Origin: Drechslerella dactyloides
Lineage: Eukaryota; Ascomycota; Orbiliomycetes; Orbiliales; Orbiliaceae
NCBI GenBank assembly: GCA_020064725.1
Contig: JAGTWJ010000010.1
Location: forward strand, 1,240,001 to 1,304,000
Length of the DNA stretch: 64,000 nt
Direction: 5' to 3'
The notes beneath the pieces are model-generated. The model searched no databases and was not told the DNA's origin. It saw only the letters and a program-made list of their open reading frames with translations. Below, in pieces: positions 23,035-34,114 of this stretch (positions within the stretch are counted from its first letter, which is position 1; each line of letters starts with the position of its first letter). The translations under genes and the position numbers were made by a program.

Positions 23035-23579
23035 GCGGTGATTCAAGCGTTACCTTGTCGCTTTGCAGTCGTCAAGGACTTGATACGAGGTGAAATTTTG
23101 CGGCATATATAGATGGATGTTTTAATGTACTAGTCATCACGATCGAATTTAATAGATACCAAGCATTGTTATTTAAAAATAAAAAATTACGCTATATATG
23201 CCAACTCGGTCGATTGAGCAGCTGTATAGCAAGTCATGAAATAGATATAAAGCCCCTAATAATCTGAGAAAGTGTTTACATCATGATAGAGTAGTCCAAT
23301 GACCGTAGGGTACCGAGAAATTCATATCGGTATAATTCAATTCGACGTCTCGGTTCCTGCGTGGTATTTTGGAGGCGAGTGTGTTGGTCCCACGTGACCA
23401 CAGACATCCTTGTCGGCTGCGATCTTGCTCGACACCGTCGCACCAACTTGACGACATCTCAAGCTTCGACGTTCATCACCTATCAGCCTCCCTCCCACAT
23501 CCTCCAACCTGCGACGCGACGGATACACCACTTACACGGAACAGCGACCCTCCCAGCGTGACCACCTCTACACCTCGCA
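23035..23579. other. Intergenic region, PRP17 promoter
   Basis: The first 250 nt are AT-rich 3' flank. The CT-rich 23420-23579 part is the likely PRP17 leader. No gene seen. Confidence 0.5.
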
Positions 23580-25405
23580 ATGGCGGCCCTTGTCGACTAC
23601 GGCTCCAGCGACGATGAGTCGCCGGCGGCCATCGGCCCGTCAGGACCACCCGGCCTCTCCGTCACAGCTGCACCAGACGTCAGCCTCGACGTATGTCCGT
23701 CTCTCCGGTACCCCTATCATCGCGCCGATGCTAACCCCCCGCAGGACCCGATGACCTCGCAGCTCGCCATCGTCAAGCCCACGGACAAGAGCATGTCGTA
23801 CAACGCCACCTACGCCGACCTCTACAAGCCCGCCGCCGGCCCCGCGAACCCGTTCAAGTCGAACGACGGCAGTTTGAAGCGCAAGAACGTGCCGACCGGC
23901 TACGCGGAGGAAACGCTAATCTCCGACGCGACCTTCACGACGCACCACCGCACCTTCACCAGCCTCGGATACGCTGCCGATCCGAGCAATCCGGCAAACA
24001 TGGTCGGCGACCAGGCTAACGCCGCGGCCTTCGGCGGCAGGAACACGATCGAATACCGTCCGAGCAAGGAGGAATCCCGAGAGATCAAGCGCCGGCGGCA
24101 GAAGAGAGGCGACTCGAGCGTCGTCGATGGCCCGGGACAATACCTGGGTCCCTGGGCCTCGTACAAGAACGCCTCGGACTCGTCGGACGACGAGGCCGCC
24201 GGCGCGGAAGACGTCGAGTACGAGGAAGAGGCGGCCGCGCCGGCATCCAACCCGATCATCGACAAGGCTGGCGCGGAATACCTCAACGTCAACACGACCG
24301 GCGTCGAGCAGACGACCTTCCACGGCAGCCAGGAGCGGGACTACCTGGGCCGGACGTACATGCACGTCCCGCAAGACCTGGACATCAACCTGGGCAAGGA
24401 GGTCGGCAGCACGGCAAACTACATACCCAAGAAGCTGGTGCACACATGGCGCGGGCACACGAAGCCCGTTACCGCCGTGCGCTTCTTCCCTCACAGCGGC
24501 CATCTAATCCTCAGCTCGTCCGCAGACGCCAAGATCAAGGTACGCATCCACCCACGCATCCAAACACCCACTGTTTATCCCTCGAACGTGTACTAACTTC
24601 CCCGCAGCTCTGGGACGTCTACCACGACCGCGAGATGCTCCGCACCTTCGACGGCCACACCAAATCCGTCAACGACATAACCTTCACCAACACCGGCGAC
24701 CGCTTCCTCTCCGCCTCCTACGACCGCCAAATGAAGCTCTGGGACACGGAAACCGGCCAATGCATCAACCGCTTCTCCACCGGCAAAATCCCCCACGTCA
24801 TCCGCTTCAACCCGGACCCGGCCAAACACCACGAATTCATCGCAGGCATGTCCGACAAGAAGATCGTCCAATTCGACACCCGCACCGCCGCCGTCGTGCA
24901 GGAATACGACCACCACCTCGGCCCCGTCAACACCCTCACATTCGTCGACGACAACCGCCGCTTCATCTCGACGTCCGACGACAAGAGCCTGCGCGCCTGG
25001 GAATACGGCATCCCAGTACCCATCAAGTTCATCGCGGAACCGTACATGTACAGCATGGTCCGCGCGGCGCTGCACCCGAACGGGAAATACGTCGCGCTGC
25101 AGAGCGCGGATAACCAGGTCGTCGTGTACGCTACCACCGAGCGGTTCCGGCAGAACCGGAAGAAGAGCTTCCGCGGGCATAATAACGCGGGCTATGCGAT
25201 CGATGTGGACGTTAGTCCTGACGGTCAGTTTTTGATGAGCGGGGATAGCGATGGGTGGGTGTGCTTTTGGGACTGGAAGACGTGCAAGATGTATCATAAG
25301 ATCCGGGCGAGCGAGACGGCGGTGACGTGTGCGGCGTGGCATCCGCAGGAGGGCAGTAAGGTTGCTGTGGCGGGGCTGGATGGGGGTATCCGGTATTACG
25401 ACTGA
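23580..25405 (+). CDS. PRP17: Pre-mRNA-splicing factor Prp17 (CDC40), WD40 protein
   Basis: Exons 23580-23690, 23745-24539 and 24608-25405 give 567 residues, close to the size of the human and other fungal orthologues. Prp17/CDC40 is a WD40 protein of the spliceosome needed for the second catalytic step. The unstructured N-terminal half has the family marks: ALVDYGSSDDE at the start, NATYADLYKPAAGPANPF, TFTTHHRTFTSLGYA, YLGPWASYK, TTFHGSQERDYLGRTYMHVPQDLDINLG and YIPKKLVHTWRGHTKPVTAV. The C-terminal part is a seven-bladed propeller with clear blade ends (IKLWDVYHDREMLRTFDGHTKSVND, RQMKLWDTETG, WVCFWDWKTCK) and finishes in GLDGGIRYYD. Both introns are phase 0. It converges on UTP4 with 279 nt between the stops. 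Confidence 0.96.
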
Positions 25406-25684
25406 TCGGGTACTTTTACTAAAGGCTTTAACTTTCTTGTGCGGGGTATCTTTGGGTATGGGGGTTTTTTCTATGTATACTAGTACCTTTTAGCTTTGGG
25501 GTTGGTTTATATCACGAGCAATAGACTGTATCCACTGATACTGAACTCATGCAGGGTGTACCTTTGTTCGCTATATATATATGCATCTACTCTAGATACT
25601 CCAGGATGGATGGAAATATAATCTACACGTAGCAAATGACACCCCCAAATATATATCGTACACATCGCCAGTGGGAGACTGCCG

Positions 25685-28557
25685 TTACACAAACTTCTGC
25701 GCCTTCACGCCGCCCCGTCGCGGCACCCACGCCGGCGGCAACTTGACGTCCGCCACCGGCCGTTCGACGACCACGAGCTCCACGTCGACGTTCAAGTCGC
25801 CAATCGGCTGGAAGGCGAGGATGTTCCGGTACTGGAAGGTATGCCAGTACGGTATCCCTCCCGCGTTCTTCTCCGCTGGTACGATGGCCGTGGTGGTGGT
25901 ATCCACGTCCATGGTGTCCTCGGTGGGTAGTTTTACGCCACCGTCAACGGGGACGTCAGCGTGTTCGGATGCGGACATCTCGGAGTCTCCGTCGCTGTCA
26001 TCATTGTCGGACTTGGCGCTACCGTCGTCGACGGAATCAGAATTACTGTCGCTGTCGCTGTCGCTTTCGACGAGTTCAACGGGGACGGCCGCGGCTCGCA
26101 TGTCGTTGCGTACTTTATCGACCAGGAATTCGTCGTCGCTGTCTACATCTACTTCTTCGTCGTCGTCTTCATCTAGACGTTTCCCGACGACGGTGACCTC
26201 TGTTCCCTTCACCATGTCTCTCCGCGCGGCGACTGTCTCTGCGCCCGCGCCGCTTGTCATCACCGTTCTCTTCCGCTTGACGCCTGTGGCGGCCGTGGCG
26301 GCATCCTCGCGTACGGCTTTCGGTTTCAGTGGTGGTAAGTCTCTGTCCACGCTGAACATATACACCCACCCGTGCCCGTAACACCAGATTCTCCGCCCCT
26401 TGCTGATTTCCGACAGCGCCACCATACCGAAACAGCGGTCCTTGAGCTTCGTGAACGCGCGGGGTAAACGGGAGGAATTCCGCGCGGACCAGCCGGTGAC
26501 CTGTCCTGTTGCCACGTTGAATTCATGCAAGGTGTGGTCTGCCGTCATCACGAAGACCTCGTTGCTGTCGGTGGTGTCTATGGCTGGTCGGAAGCAGACG
26601 GCGGCAGGCGAGGACGGCAGTCGCGGTAGCGCGGGTTTGATTAGTTTGTATTTGTGTTTAGTCGCATCGAGGGTCCATGCCTCCATCCACCCGCCGACGT
26701 CGGCGGCGAAGAGATAGTTTCCGGCCGGCGAGAAGGTGAGCTGCGATATCTGCCGCTCGTACCCGCGGCCGAGGGCTATTACGCCGTCCTTTCGCTGCAG
26801 CTTTGTGCTGCCGTTGAAGGCTGGTTCGCGGTCCTTGCGGTCAAGATGCTGCGGCTGGTCGAATGTGAAGGTTGTCTTGTCATCGTCGGTGGTATGGGTG
26901 GTGATTTTGACGATATACGGTTCGGAGTTTGGCGCGATGATGGCGAGGTAGTCGCCGGACGGCGAGAAGAGGAGTTTGCGAGCGCCAATGTCGGCGATGG
27001 AAGGCGGTAGGTCGAGCTTGGAGATGCGGAGAAGCGTGGTGGATTTCCGGGGGCGGAGGTGGAAGAGTTTCGTGGTGGCGAGGGTTGAGATTGCGAGGAG
27101 GGTTCCGGCGGGCGAGATTGCTGCTGCTGATATATTTTCATCCGTCTAGTCGCACGTGGAAGGTTAGTATTGATAGCGTACTGCGGTAAAGTGAATGAAC
27201 GTACATTGATCATGATCTGGCCGACGAGTTTCCGGCCCTGCTCCTCGTCCACCGCGCCGTAGAGCTCCACGTCATCCGCGGCCTCCACCTCGTCGATCGT
27301 AGCCATCTTCCAAATCTTCACCTCGCGATCGAACCGTGCGACCAGCAACCGTGGAGAGGCGCCCTCGGCGCTGCCGCCACCCACCGTCGTCCCGCAAACC
27401 TGGTACTGCGGCAGCGCGGACAGCGTATACTGATTCTCCTCCGCGAACCGCCTGAGCGGGACGACAGCGGGCGTCATATCCAAGCCACCGCTGACCAGCA
27501 CGCTGAACAGCCCGCTTTCAAACCCGGCCATAGCGCGCACATCGTGTCTGTGGAACCGCTTCTTCGCAACCTCCGTCCACACCGCGCGGCGACCCATGCC
27601 CACCAATTCATGCTTGATGGTGACCCGATCCACGCCCGAGCTAAACAGCTGGGTGCCCGCAGCGTTCGTCTCGAGCGTCAGAACGTCCGCTTGATGCGCC
27701 TTGAGCTTCTGCCGTAAGGTATACCGTTTGCCGTCGTATATGCTGATCTCGCCAAGCGAGTCGCCGGCAACGATCCACCCGCCGTCGTTGGCGTCGGACG
27801 AGGACGGCGACGGCGGCAGACACTTGACGGTCCACACGTACGTATCCCGTTTCTTCGCGTTGCGGCGCTTGCTATTGATCTTTGGCGCGACGGACATGGT
27901 TGCGAGGGTGCGGCCGGTGACGGTGTCGAAGGCGCGCAGACGCGAGTCCGAGGTGCCTGCGATTACGACGGTGGGCGTCTGGTAGGAGAGGGAGAGGACG
28001 CGGCATGGTTTCGATTGCGGGATGATTTTGGCGAGGGAGAGGCCGCCGGGTGCGTCGCCAACGGAGAGGACGACGAGAGAGCCATCTTCGCAGCCAACGG
28101 TAATGTGCTGGTCGTCGCGCGTCTCGTCGGTATCGGCGTCGTCGTTTGTATCGGTGGACGAGGGGCTTCTAGGCTGTGCGGCGATGCTCCAGATGACGCC
28201 TTTACCGCAGTCGAAATGCGCCAATGGGCGGCCGGTGACGAGGTCCCATTCGGTGACGACGGTCGAGTTTCCAATGCTGAAGAGGCGCAGCAGTTCAGTA
28301 TGCTTGACGCTGTAATGGGACTGGCGGATCCACGCGAGCCCCTCGATGCTGCGGTTCAGCCCGCCGTGGAGCGTGGATTCGTGAAACCAGGTCGTCGGGT
28401 TCCAGATCTCGATGGAGCCGTTGGAGCGGCCGATGGCGAGCCGGAGGGAGGGCGGGAGGGCGTGCGACTGGGGATTCGGCGGGGACGGGTGGGAGAAGGC
28501 GAGGGCGTGGATTTGCGAGGGGATGTAGTCGACGAAGCGACAGCGGTGGATGTCCAT
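25685..28557 (-). CDS. UTP4: U3 snoRNP / small-subunit processome protein Utp4 (cirhin-like)
   Basis: Exons (minus) 28557-27205 and 27145-25685 give 937 residues. Utp4 is a nucleolar WD40 protein of the t-UTP/UtpA subcomplex, which is needed for pre-rRNA transcription and 18S processing. The N-terminus MDIHRCRFVDYIPSQIHALA is typical, and this ATG is chosen over an upstream open frame because of it. Two propellers follow (NGSIEIWNPTTW, EDGSLVVLSVG, LKAHQADVLTLE, VDRVTIKHE, then INTDENISAAAISPAG across the intron, YERQISQLTFSPAGNYLFAAD). A long acidic Ser/Asp/Glu insert and a KRKR cluster near the C-terminus precede the terminal FQYRNILAFQPIGD segment. That insert is long and rich in CK2-type sites. 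The intron is 59 nt, phase 0. Confidence 0.93.
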
Positions 28558-28984
28558 CGCGGCGGAATCGGAGCTCGCGGGGAGACTGCGGCGAGGTGGT
28601 GATGTTGAAGTTGAGGTTTTGAGCAACTGCGACAGAAAAGTTGGAATTTTCTGGCAGGGGTTCCCGATTAGGCCGATTCCCCGGTGTCGTTCCCGAGCCC
28701 GGTAGACGACAATATTCATTACCGGGAAGGCTACCGGGGTCACAAGCTACACACGCCATACATGAATACAAGGTGGAGAGATAGGACGAGTTCAAGTTCA
28801 AAGTCAGTCGATTCAAGTCGATAGATGACTTTGCAGATAGTACAAGTAAGAATAGTACAACGGCCCAATACGCCTGAACACCAGCTGAAATACACATTCC
28901 AAATCGCCAATGCCACCCGCATTAATCACGTCGAAACCCCTCTCCATCGCCCGTAAAGAACCATCGTGTCCGGAAAGTACGCCG
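28558..28984. other. UTP4 promoter region
   Basis: Contains clustered CCGG-type elements at 28680-28740: CCCCGG, AGCCCGGTAG, ATTACCGGGAAGG (28718-28730) and CTACCGGGGT (28731-28740). The same kind of element recurs before the WDR6 gene. No gene is seen. Confidence 0.5.
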
Positions 28985-29638
28985 TCAACGGAGTACGCAA
29001 TCCAGACACCGCCTTTCCATACCCCACTCCTCCCCGCCCGTCGAGCAGCCCCCGCAGACCTTCCTCGAGCACCCCCGGCACGCGTACCGGTCGCCTTCCT
29101 CGTCGTCGAACGACGTTTCCAGCCTGCTTTCACAATGCGCGCAGGCAACGGTATTCGAAGCAGTCTGGATGTTTGTCGTATGCTGTGCGAACGTCTGTGT
29201 CTGCTGCTGGCTGCGCGCGAAGAAGGACAAGATATTACGCTGCTGCGGTTGCGCGTGGGGGCTCTGGTGTGTGACGGTTACAGCGGGTGTCTCCGTCTGC
29301 TGCTGTGGGTTTCTTTGAGCCGAGTAAAGCTTCGAGATGGTGTATTCTGCAGTTCAATCCCTGTTAGCTTCCCGTGTTTCGCCTGCTTGGTGGTAGTGAC
29401 TGTGGTAGGAGATGGAGAACGCACCATGGACGCTTTGCTCGTCGGGTCGCGCGTTCCGCCACCGCTTGAGCGTGCGCGAATGCACGCCGATAGGAACATG
29501 GTGCTGCGTGATGGCCTCGGCATCGACCATCATCGCCGAGTCGCGGGAGAGGGGCGAGGCTGAGGATGCGCGAGAGGGCGGCGAGGTGGAGCAGATGGAC
29601 ATGGCGTCCTCATCCGAGCGCTTTCGCTTGACCGACAT
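28985..29638 (-). CDS. Small zinc-finger protein with PIP-box-like motif
   Basis: Exons (minus) 29638-29425 and 29346-28985 give 191 residues. The N-terminus has a KRKR nuclear signal and Ser-rich segments. The middle carries GVHSRTLKRWRNARPDEQSVHEYTISKLYSAQ, conserved-looking text that spans the intron (split here at VH). Next is a Gln-rich linker with QRNILSFF, which matches the PCNA-binding PIP-box consensus (Q-x-x-I-x-x-F-F). The C-terminus has four Cys pairs (CAHC, CRGC, CGGC, CLDC) that would bind two zinc ions. From memory, similar fungal proteins share the SRTxKRxRxxRPDE block, a QxxLxxFW/F motif and a Cys-rich tail, but I know of no assigned function. A nuclear role linked to replication or repair is inferred from the PIP-like motif only. 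Confidence 0.8.
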
Positions 29639-31292
29639 TGCGACTGTGTGTAATAATTATATAAGCTATACTCGAGCTTGAGGCTATAGGCGGTATGTTG
29701 TGTAGAGGCAATCTCGTATCGAGAGGCGATTGGCTGTGGAGTCGATGGAGGGAGGGTTCGTGATGTGGAGAGAGCGAGAGAGGGATGGGAAGGAGGAGTG
29801 CTTAAAATGGTTGCCGAAAGGAGGAACAACAACGCGTAAATTGAAATTTGGCGCGTTTGCGCAGGCTGCTGGGCAACGGGCCATTGAACAGCTCGATTCG
29901 GAATAGACACACGCTGCGAGTTGGACTCGACTTGGCTTGGAAAGTGGTCCACGATGTCGATAAGCGCAATACGTGATCCTGAGTGGATTTTACGCTATGG
30001 TCACCTCGATAGTAGCTATCAGCAGCAGCAGCAGAAAGCAAGTACACAGTGCTTGTAATGTGATCTCGAAAACACTGCAAACCAGGCTCGTCCTGACCTG
30101 TCGGAGAGCTCTCTGGCTCTGGAGCTGATTTGATACGCAGTCTGCAGCATGTATCTTGTCTCGTAAGCCGGTCGACTGCAGCAATATACTTTAACCGGGA
30201 ATATGTTACATCTCGTGCGGGATGCTAGCTGCATACCTCCGCTGTAAATGGTCTCCTGGGAAATCGATCGGGATAGCCAGACCATGCATGCACATCTTGT
30301 ACGCCAGGAGATCTTGAAAATATATCATATATTGCACGGATATCCGGAATCTTTGAAATGCAAAGGGCTCGCTGCGTCTCGTTATCGATCGTTCTCTACA
30401 TGATAGGACCGTGCACGGAATACCATCATACTATAGGACCGGATTTCCATAGTACCTCCAGCACTCTGGCGCTCCATCATCTCGAAAATGTTACCACGCA
30501 TATTGCCACATCCAGTAGACGTAGCTTCTAAGGTTCCCCGAGGCTACCCAGATACCTGCCACATACTGGCTCTTCAGCTGGATGTTTTGTTCACATCAAT
30601 TGAAATGTGCTCAATACCGTGGCCGTACCGTGTCCACCACTACCCTAGTCTCGAGGCCAGACTTCTCAACAGCGAGCCGGCGGCTGGCCCCGGGGCTACT
30701 GTTACCCTACAGGTGGGCTGAGCTGTTACATCTCTGGCGTACACGTAACTCAATTTAGTGGACATTTCACACTTGGATGATCAAGTGGCCTCATAGGGCT
30801 CTGAACACAATCGACTCCAAGCAAAACAAAAGAACGGGAGTAAAATGGTAGTGCGCCTCCTGCTCCTGGAAGTCTGAAGTAGGTATATAGCTTGCTCCCA
30901 ATTGATAACTGCATCTCGAGGTCTCCTGGTGGTAGTCTAGCGATGTACTTTGACGACGCCGATGCTACAATGTTGGGTGTTTGCTGCTACAGAGCCATCT
31001 ATGCTGGGAGACAACCGTACGTACGTATATATATACGTATACGTACGCTCATCGTGAGAGATATATCGCCAGAAACTCGGGGCCCTTGTGAGGCCATTCC
31101 AGCATGGCCTCACCGGCCTGCAGTCCGAACGGGTATAAGAAGAGGTCCCCAGCCGGCCCTGGACCTGATTTTCTTCCTCCCACTTACACATCACACCAGC
31201 ACTTTCGGGGTCTTACAAGAAATCTTCCTGTATTCCCCTGCCATTTTATAATACCTTCTTCTTCCTCTTCTTCGGAGTCATAATACACCACC
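29639..31292. other. Divergent intergenic region
   Basis: Lies between the minus-strand zinc-finger gene and the plus-strand membrane-protein gene. It contains a GCAGCAGCAGCAG run (30021-30035), TTAACCGGGA (30191-30200), and short TATACGTA repeats near 31020-31045. No gene is supported. Confidence 0.5.
31134..31139 (+). promoter_or_regulatory. TATA-like element
   Basis: TATAAG about 155 nt before the ATG at 31293, followed by a CT-rich leader. A weak candidate core promoter for the membrane protein. Confidence 0.3.
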
Positions 31293-32077
31293 ATGACTCC
31301 TCCTACATCCAGACCCGGCTCACCCGAGCCCATCGCGGCTGCTGCGCCTTCGCAGCAGCCCGACGTACCTGAGGCGCCATCGCCTCCACAATCGCGGTCG
31401 CCCTCACCGGGCCCGCCTCCCTACGACTCGCCGCGGTCGTCTAGCGGTAGTTGGACGTTCACCGAGATGCCGTCCGACGACGAGATCGTAGTGGAACACC
31501 TCGAGGATATCGAGCTCGAGCCCTACCCAGGCCCCAACAGTACGCTTTACCTCTATTCCCATCCTGATCGGATTACCATCTGACATATATATGCTGACCA
31601 AAACCAGCCACAGCGGTGCCAGCTGCGGTGGACACGCCGGACGCGGTCCACGTCCACGGCTACGACGAGATCCAGCAAAGCCTGCATATCTGCGGCTGCG
31701 CTGCGATGGCCGTGACGGTCCTCTTCTCCACCGTTGGGGCCATCCTGTTCCAGCCCCGGGAGAAGAGGCTGGGCCCCCACGTCCAGCGGTTCTTCGCCGT
31801 CGCCTGGTTCTTCTTGTCCGTTGTCGCGTTTGCGCTGGGCGCCGTGGCCGCGTCGTTCGCGGCCAAGCTCAAGCGCTACAGACAGGACGTGCGGGCGATC
31901 TACTGGCGGCAGGGTCGCTTCGTGGGACTCGACCGCTGGTACGGGACCGGCTCCTTTGTGGAGTCCGTCCTCGATGGCGTCGGGCTGTGGGTTGTGTTTT
32001 CGGTGTTGGTTGTGCTGCTGCAGCTTTACAGCGGCCACCGACTTGCGGATGCCTTGATGGCGGGGGATGACGCTTGA
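31293..32077 (+). CDS. Small membrane protein with N-terminal PPPY motif (unknown)
   Basis: Exons 31293-31539 and 31608-32077 give 238 residues. Residues 1-95 are Pro/Ser-rich and disordered, with GPPPYDSP near 47-54. PPxY is the binding motif for WW domains such as those of the Rsp5/Nedd4 ubiquitin ligase. Acidic residues follow (SDDEIVVEHLEDIELE). The second half has three hydrophobic segments: one in LHICGCAAMAVTVLFSTVGA, one in FFAVAWFFLSVVAFALGAVA, and one in VGLWVVFSVLVVLLQLY. Basic and aromatic residues (AAKLKRYRQDVRAIYWRQGRF) lie between the second and third. No transport motif is present. It resembles small fungal plasma-membrane or endosomal proteins of unknown role. Regulation by Rsp5-type ubiquitylation is a reasonable inference. 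Confidence 0.8.
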
Positions 32078-32861
32078 GTCCCCCAGCAGAGGTATCTCGG
32101 AGGGAGGTCATGCATACCGTGGCATGAGGGGTTTCTTTCTTTCTTTTTTTTTTTTGTATATATTTATGTTTACTATTTATTACAATCTTGATTACATCTT
32201 TTCAATATGACGACCACGGAGTCGCAAGTTCTCAAATACTATCTTGTAATCATTTCTTCTTTGTGGTTTCAGTTTCTAACTACTTATCTAAGTGGGAAAG
32301 CCCAAAACATTGATAATCTACTACTTAAGTACTTATGGATCTTGTAATCTTAAACCGGCAGCGACATTGTATTAAATACGCAAAATTGGTGGTGATATAC
32401 AACACTGCTTGCGCATACGATACCTTGCGAGCTTGTCTACTGTATACTGTTCACTTGATTTTATATGCATCTGGCCCTCGAGCCTCGCGTATACCGGCGT
32501 AGTATAGCTATAAATCTAAAGCTAGAGTCGCATGCTACTATAACTTTAAGACTGGTAGTTTCTCATACACGTTGCACATTGCACATTTAGTAGTCCCAGA
32601 AGGTACCTGGGTATTCTCGCATCTTGATTTACCTGCCCCGAGCCACCGCTTCAAATGAACGAGTTGTGACGGAAATACCACACGCGGCGCCACGGTGCCG
32701 GATTCTGTTCAATGTGGCGGTGCGAATTCCAACTTCGGGCCGACATCGGGATAACCTTCCAACAGTCTCAACATGGCTAAAATACACATCCATTGAGACT
32801 TCACCGCCGTATACCGCACTCTCCACACCCGCCGCTCGCCCACAGAGCACGTATACCCGCA
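32078..32861. other. Intergenic region before LYS12
   Basis: AT-rich terminator side with a T-run at 32143-32154. No gene. I saw no TGACTCA-type Gcn4/CpcA site in the LYS12 promoter. Confidence 0.5.
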
Positions 32862-34114
32862 ATGGCCGCCGCGGCGAAACGATCACTCAGAATCGGTACG
32901 TGCTGTGTAACGCCTCCGGGTGTCCCACCTTCCTGAACAGCGGCTAATGCGAATGGGAGCGCAGGCCTGATACCCGGCGACGGCATCGGCCTGGAAGTCA
33001 TCCCGGCCGCCCGGCAGGTCCTCGAGGCTGTCGCGCCGCATTTCAACCTCACTTTCTCCTTCGTGGACCTCGAAGCTGGCTGGGCGACGTTTCAGAAAAC
33101 CGGCACAGCGCTGCCCGAGGCCACCGTTGAGCGACTGCAGAATGACTGCGACGGCGCGCTCTTCGGCGCCATCAGGTAGACTTACAACCCCACCCTCAAA
33201 GCGCGATGCACGATGCATATACATTTAATCACACAGACTGATATTTACGGACGTCGTACAGCTCTCCGTCTACCAAGGTGCCGGGCTACTCCTCGCCCAT
33301 CGTCGCCCTCCGCAAGCGACTGGCCCTCTACGCCAACGTCCGCCCCGTAAAGTCCGTCGCCGGCGCATCAGCCCTCAAACCAATCGACCTCGTCATCGTC
33401 CGCGAGAACACGGAAGACCTCTACGTGAAGGAGGAGATAACCTACAATACACCAACCGGTCCCGTCGCCGAGGCCATCAAGCGGATCTCAACCTTCGCGT
33501 CCACAAACATCGGTCGCATGGCCTTCGACATCGCCGCCACGAGAGCGCGGCAGCGCTCCGCAGCAGGTGCACGCGAGCATGCGAACGTCACGATAACGCA
33601 TAAGAGCAACGTCCTCTCCCAAACCGACGGCCTCTTCCGCGAATCCGTCCGTGCGGTCTACGAGGCCGACGGTAAGACTGGCAAGAAATATAAAAACGTA
33701 TCCCTCGACGAGCAGATTGTCGACTCGATGGTCTACCGCCTCTTCCGGGACCCGCAATCTCTCGACGTCATCGTCGCGCCGAATCTGTACGGTGATATCT
33801 TGTCGGACGGTGCTGCCGCGCTGGTGGGTTCGCTGGGTCTTGTACCGTCCGCGAACGTCGGTGATGGGTTTGCAATCGGCGAGCCGTGTCATGGGAGCGC
33901 TCCGGATATCGCGGGGACGGGGATCGCGAACCCTGTCGCTGCGGTGAGGAGTGCGGCTGTCATGCTGGAGTTTATGGGACATGAAGATGCGGCGGGGAAG
34001 ATATACGAGGCTGTGGATAAGGGGTTGGAGGAGGGGGTGGTCGTTAGTCCTGATTTGGGTGGTAAGGCGACGACGAAGGAGGTTGTCGACGATATCCTGA
34101 AGCGGTTGGTGTAG
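32862..34114 (+). CDS. LYS12: Homoisocitrate dehydrogenase (lysine biosynthesis)
   Basis: Exons 32862-32895, 32965-33175 and 33262-34114 give 365 residues, normal for the fungal enzyme (also called lysB in Aspergillus). It oxidatively decarboxylates homoisocitrate to 2-oxoadipate with NAD+ in the alpha-aminoadipate pathway. Visible signatures are GLIPGDGIGLEV at the N-terminus, SSPSTKVPGYSSPIVALRKR and YANVRPVKS (substrate-binding arginines), VIVRENTEDLYVKEE, ITHKSNVLSQTDGLF, VAPNLYGDILSDGAAALVGS (metal-binding Asp), SANVGDGFAIGEPCHGSAPD and GTGIANPVAAVRSAAVMLE. YVKEE separates it from isocitrate dehydrogenase and from 3-isopropylmalate dehydrogenase. Only 11 residues precede the dinucleotide-binding strand, so there is no long presequence. 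The first exon is 34 nt. Confidence 0.96.

Noticed and set aside
21911..23041. A 376-codon open frame overlapping the secreted repeat gene in another frame
   Set aside because: It exists because the Pro/Gln/Arg repeats lack stops in this frame. There is no ATG start at its beginning and its composition simply mirrors the repeats.
22561..23046. Minus-strand open frame (161 codons) under the same repeats
   Set aside because: Low-complexity Leu/Arg/Ser translation of the repeat DNA, with no start context or domain.
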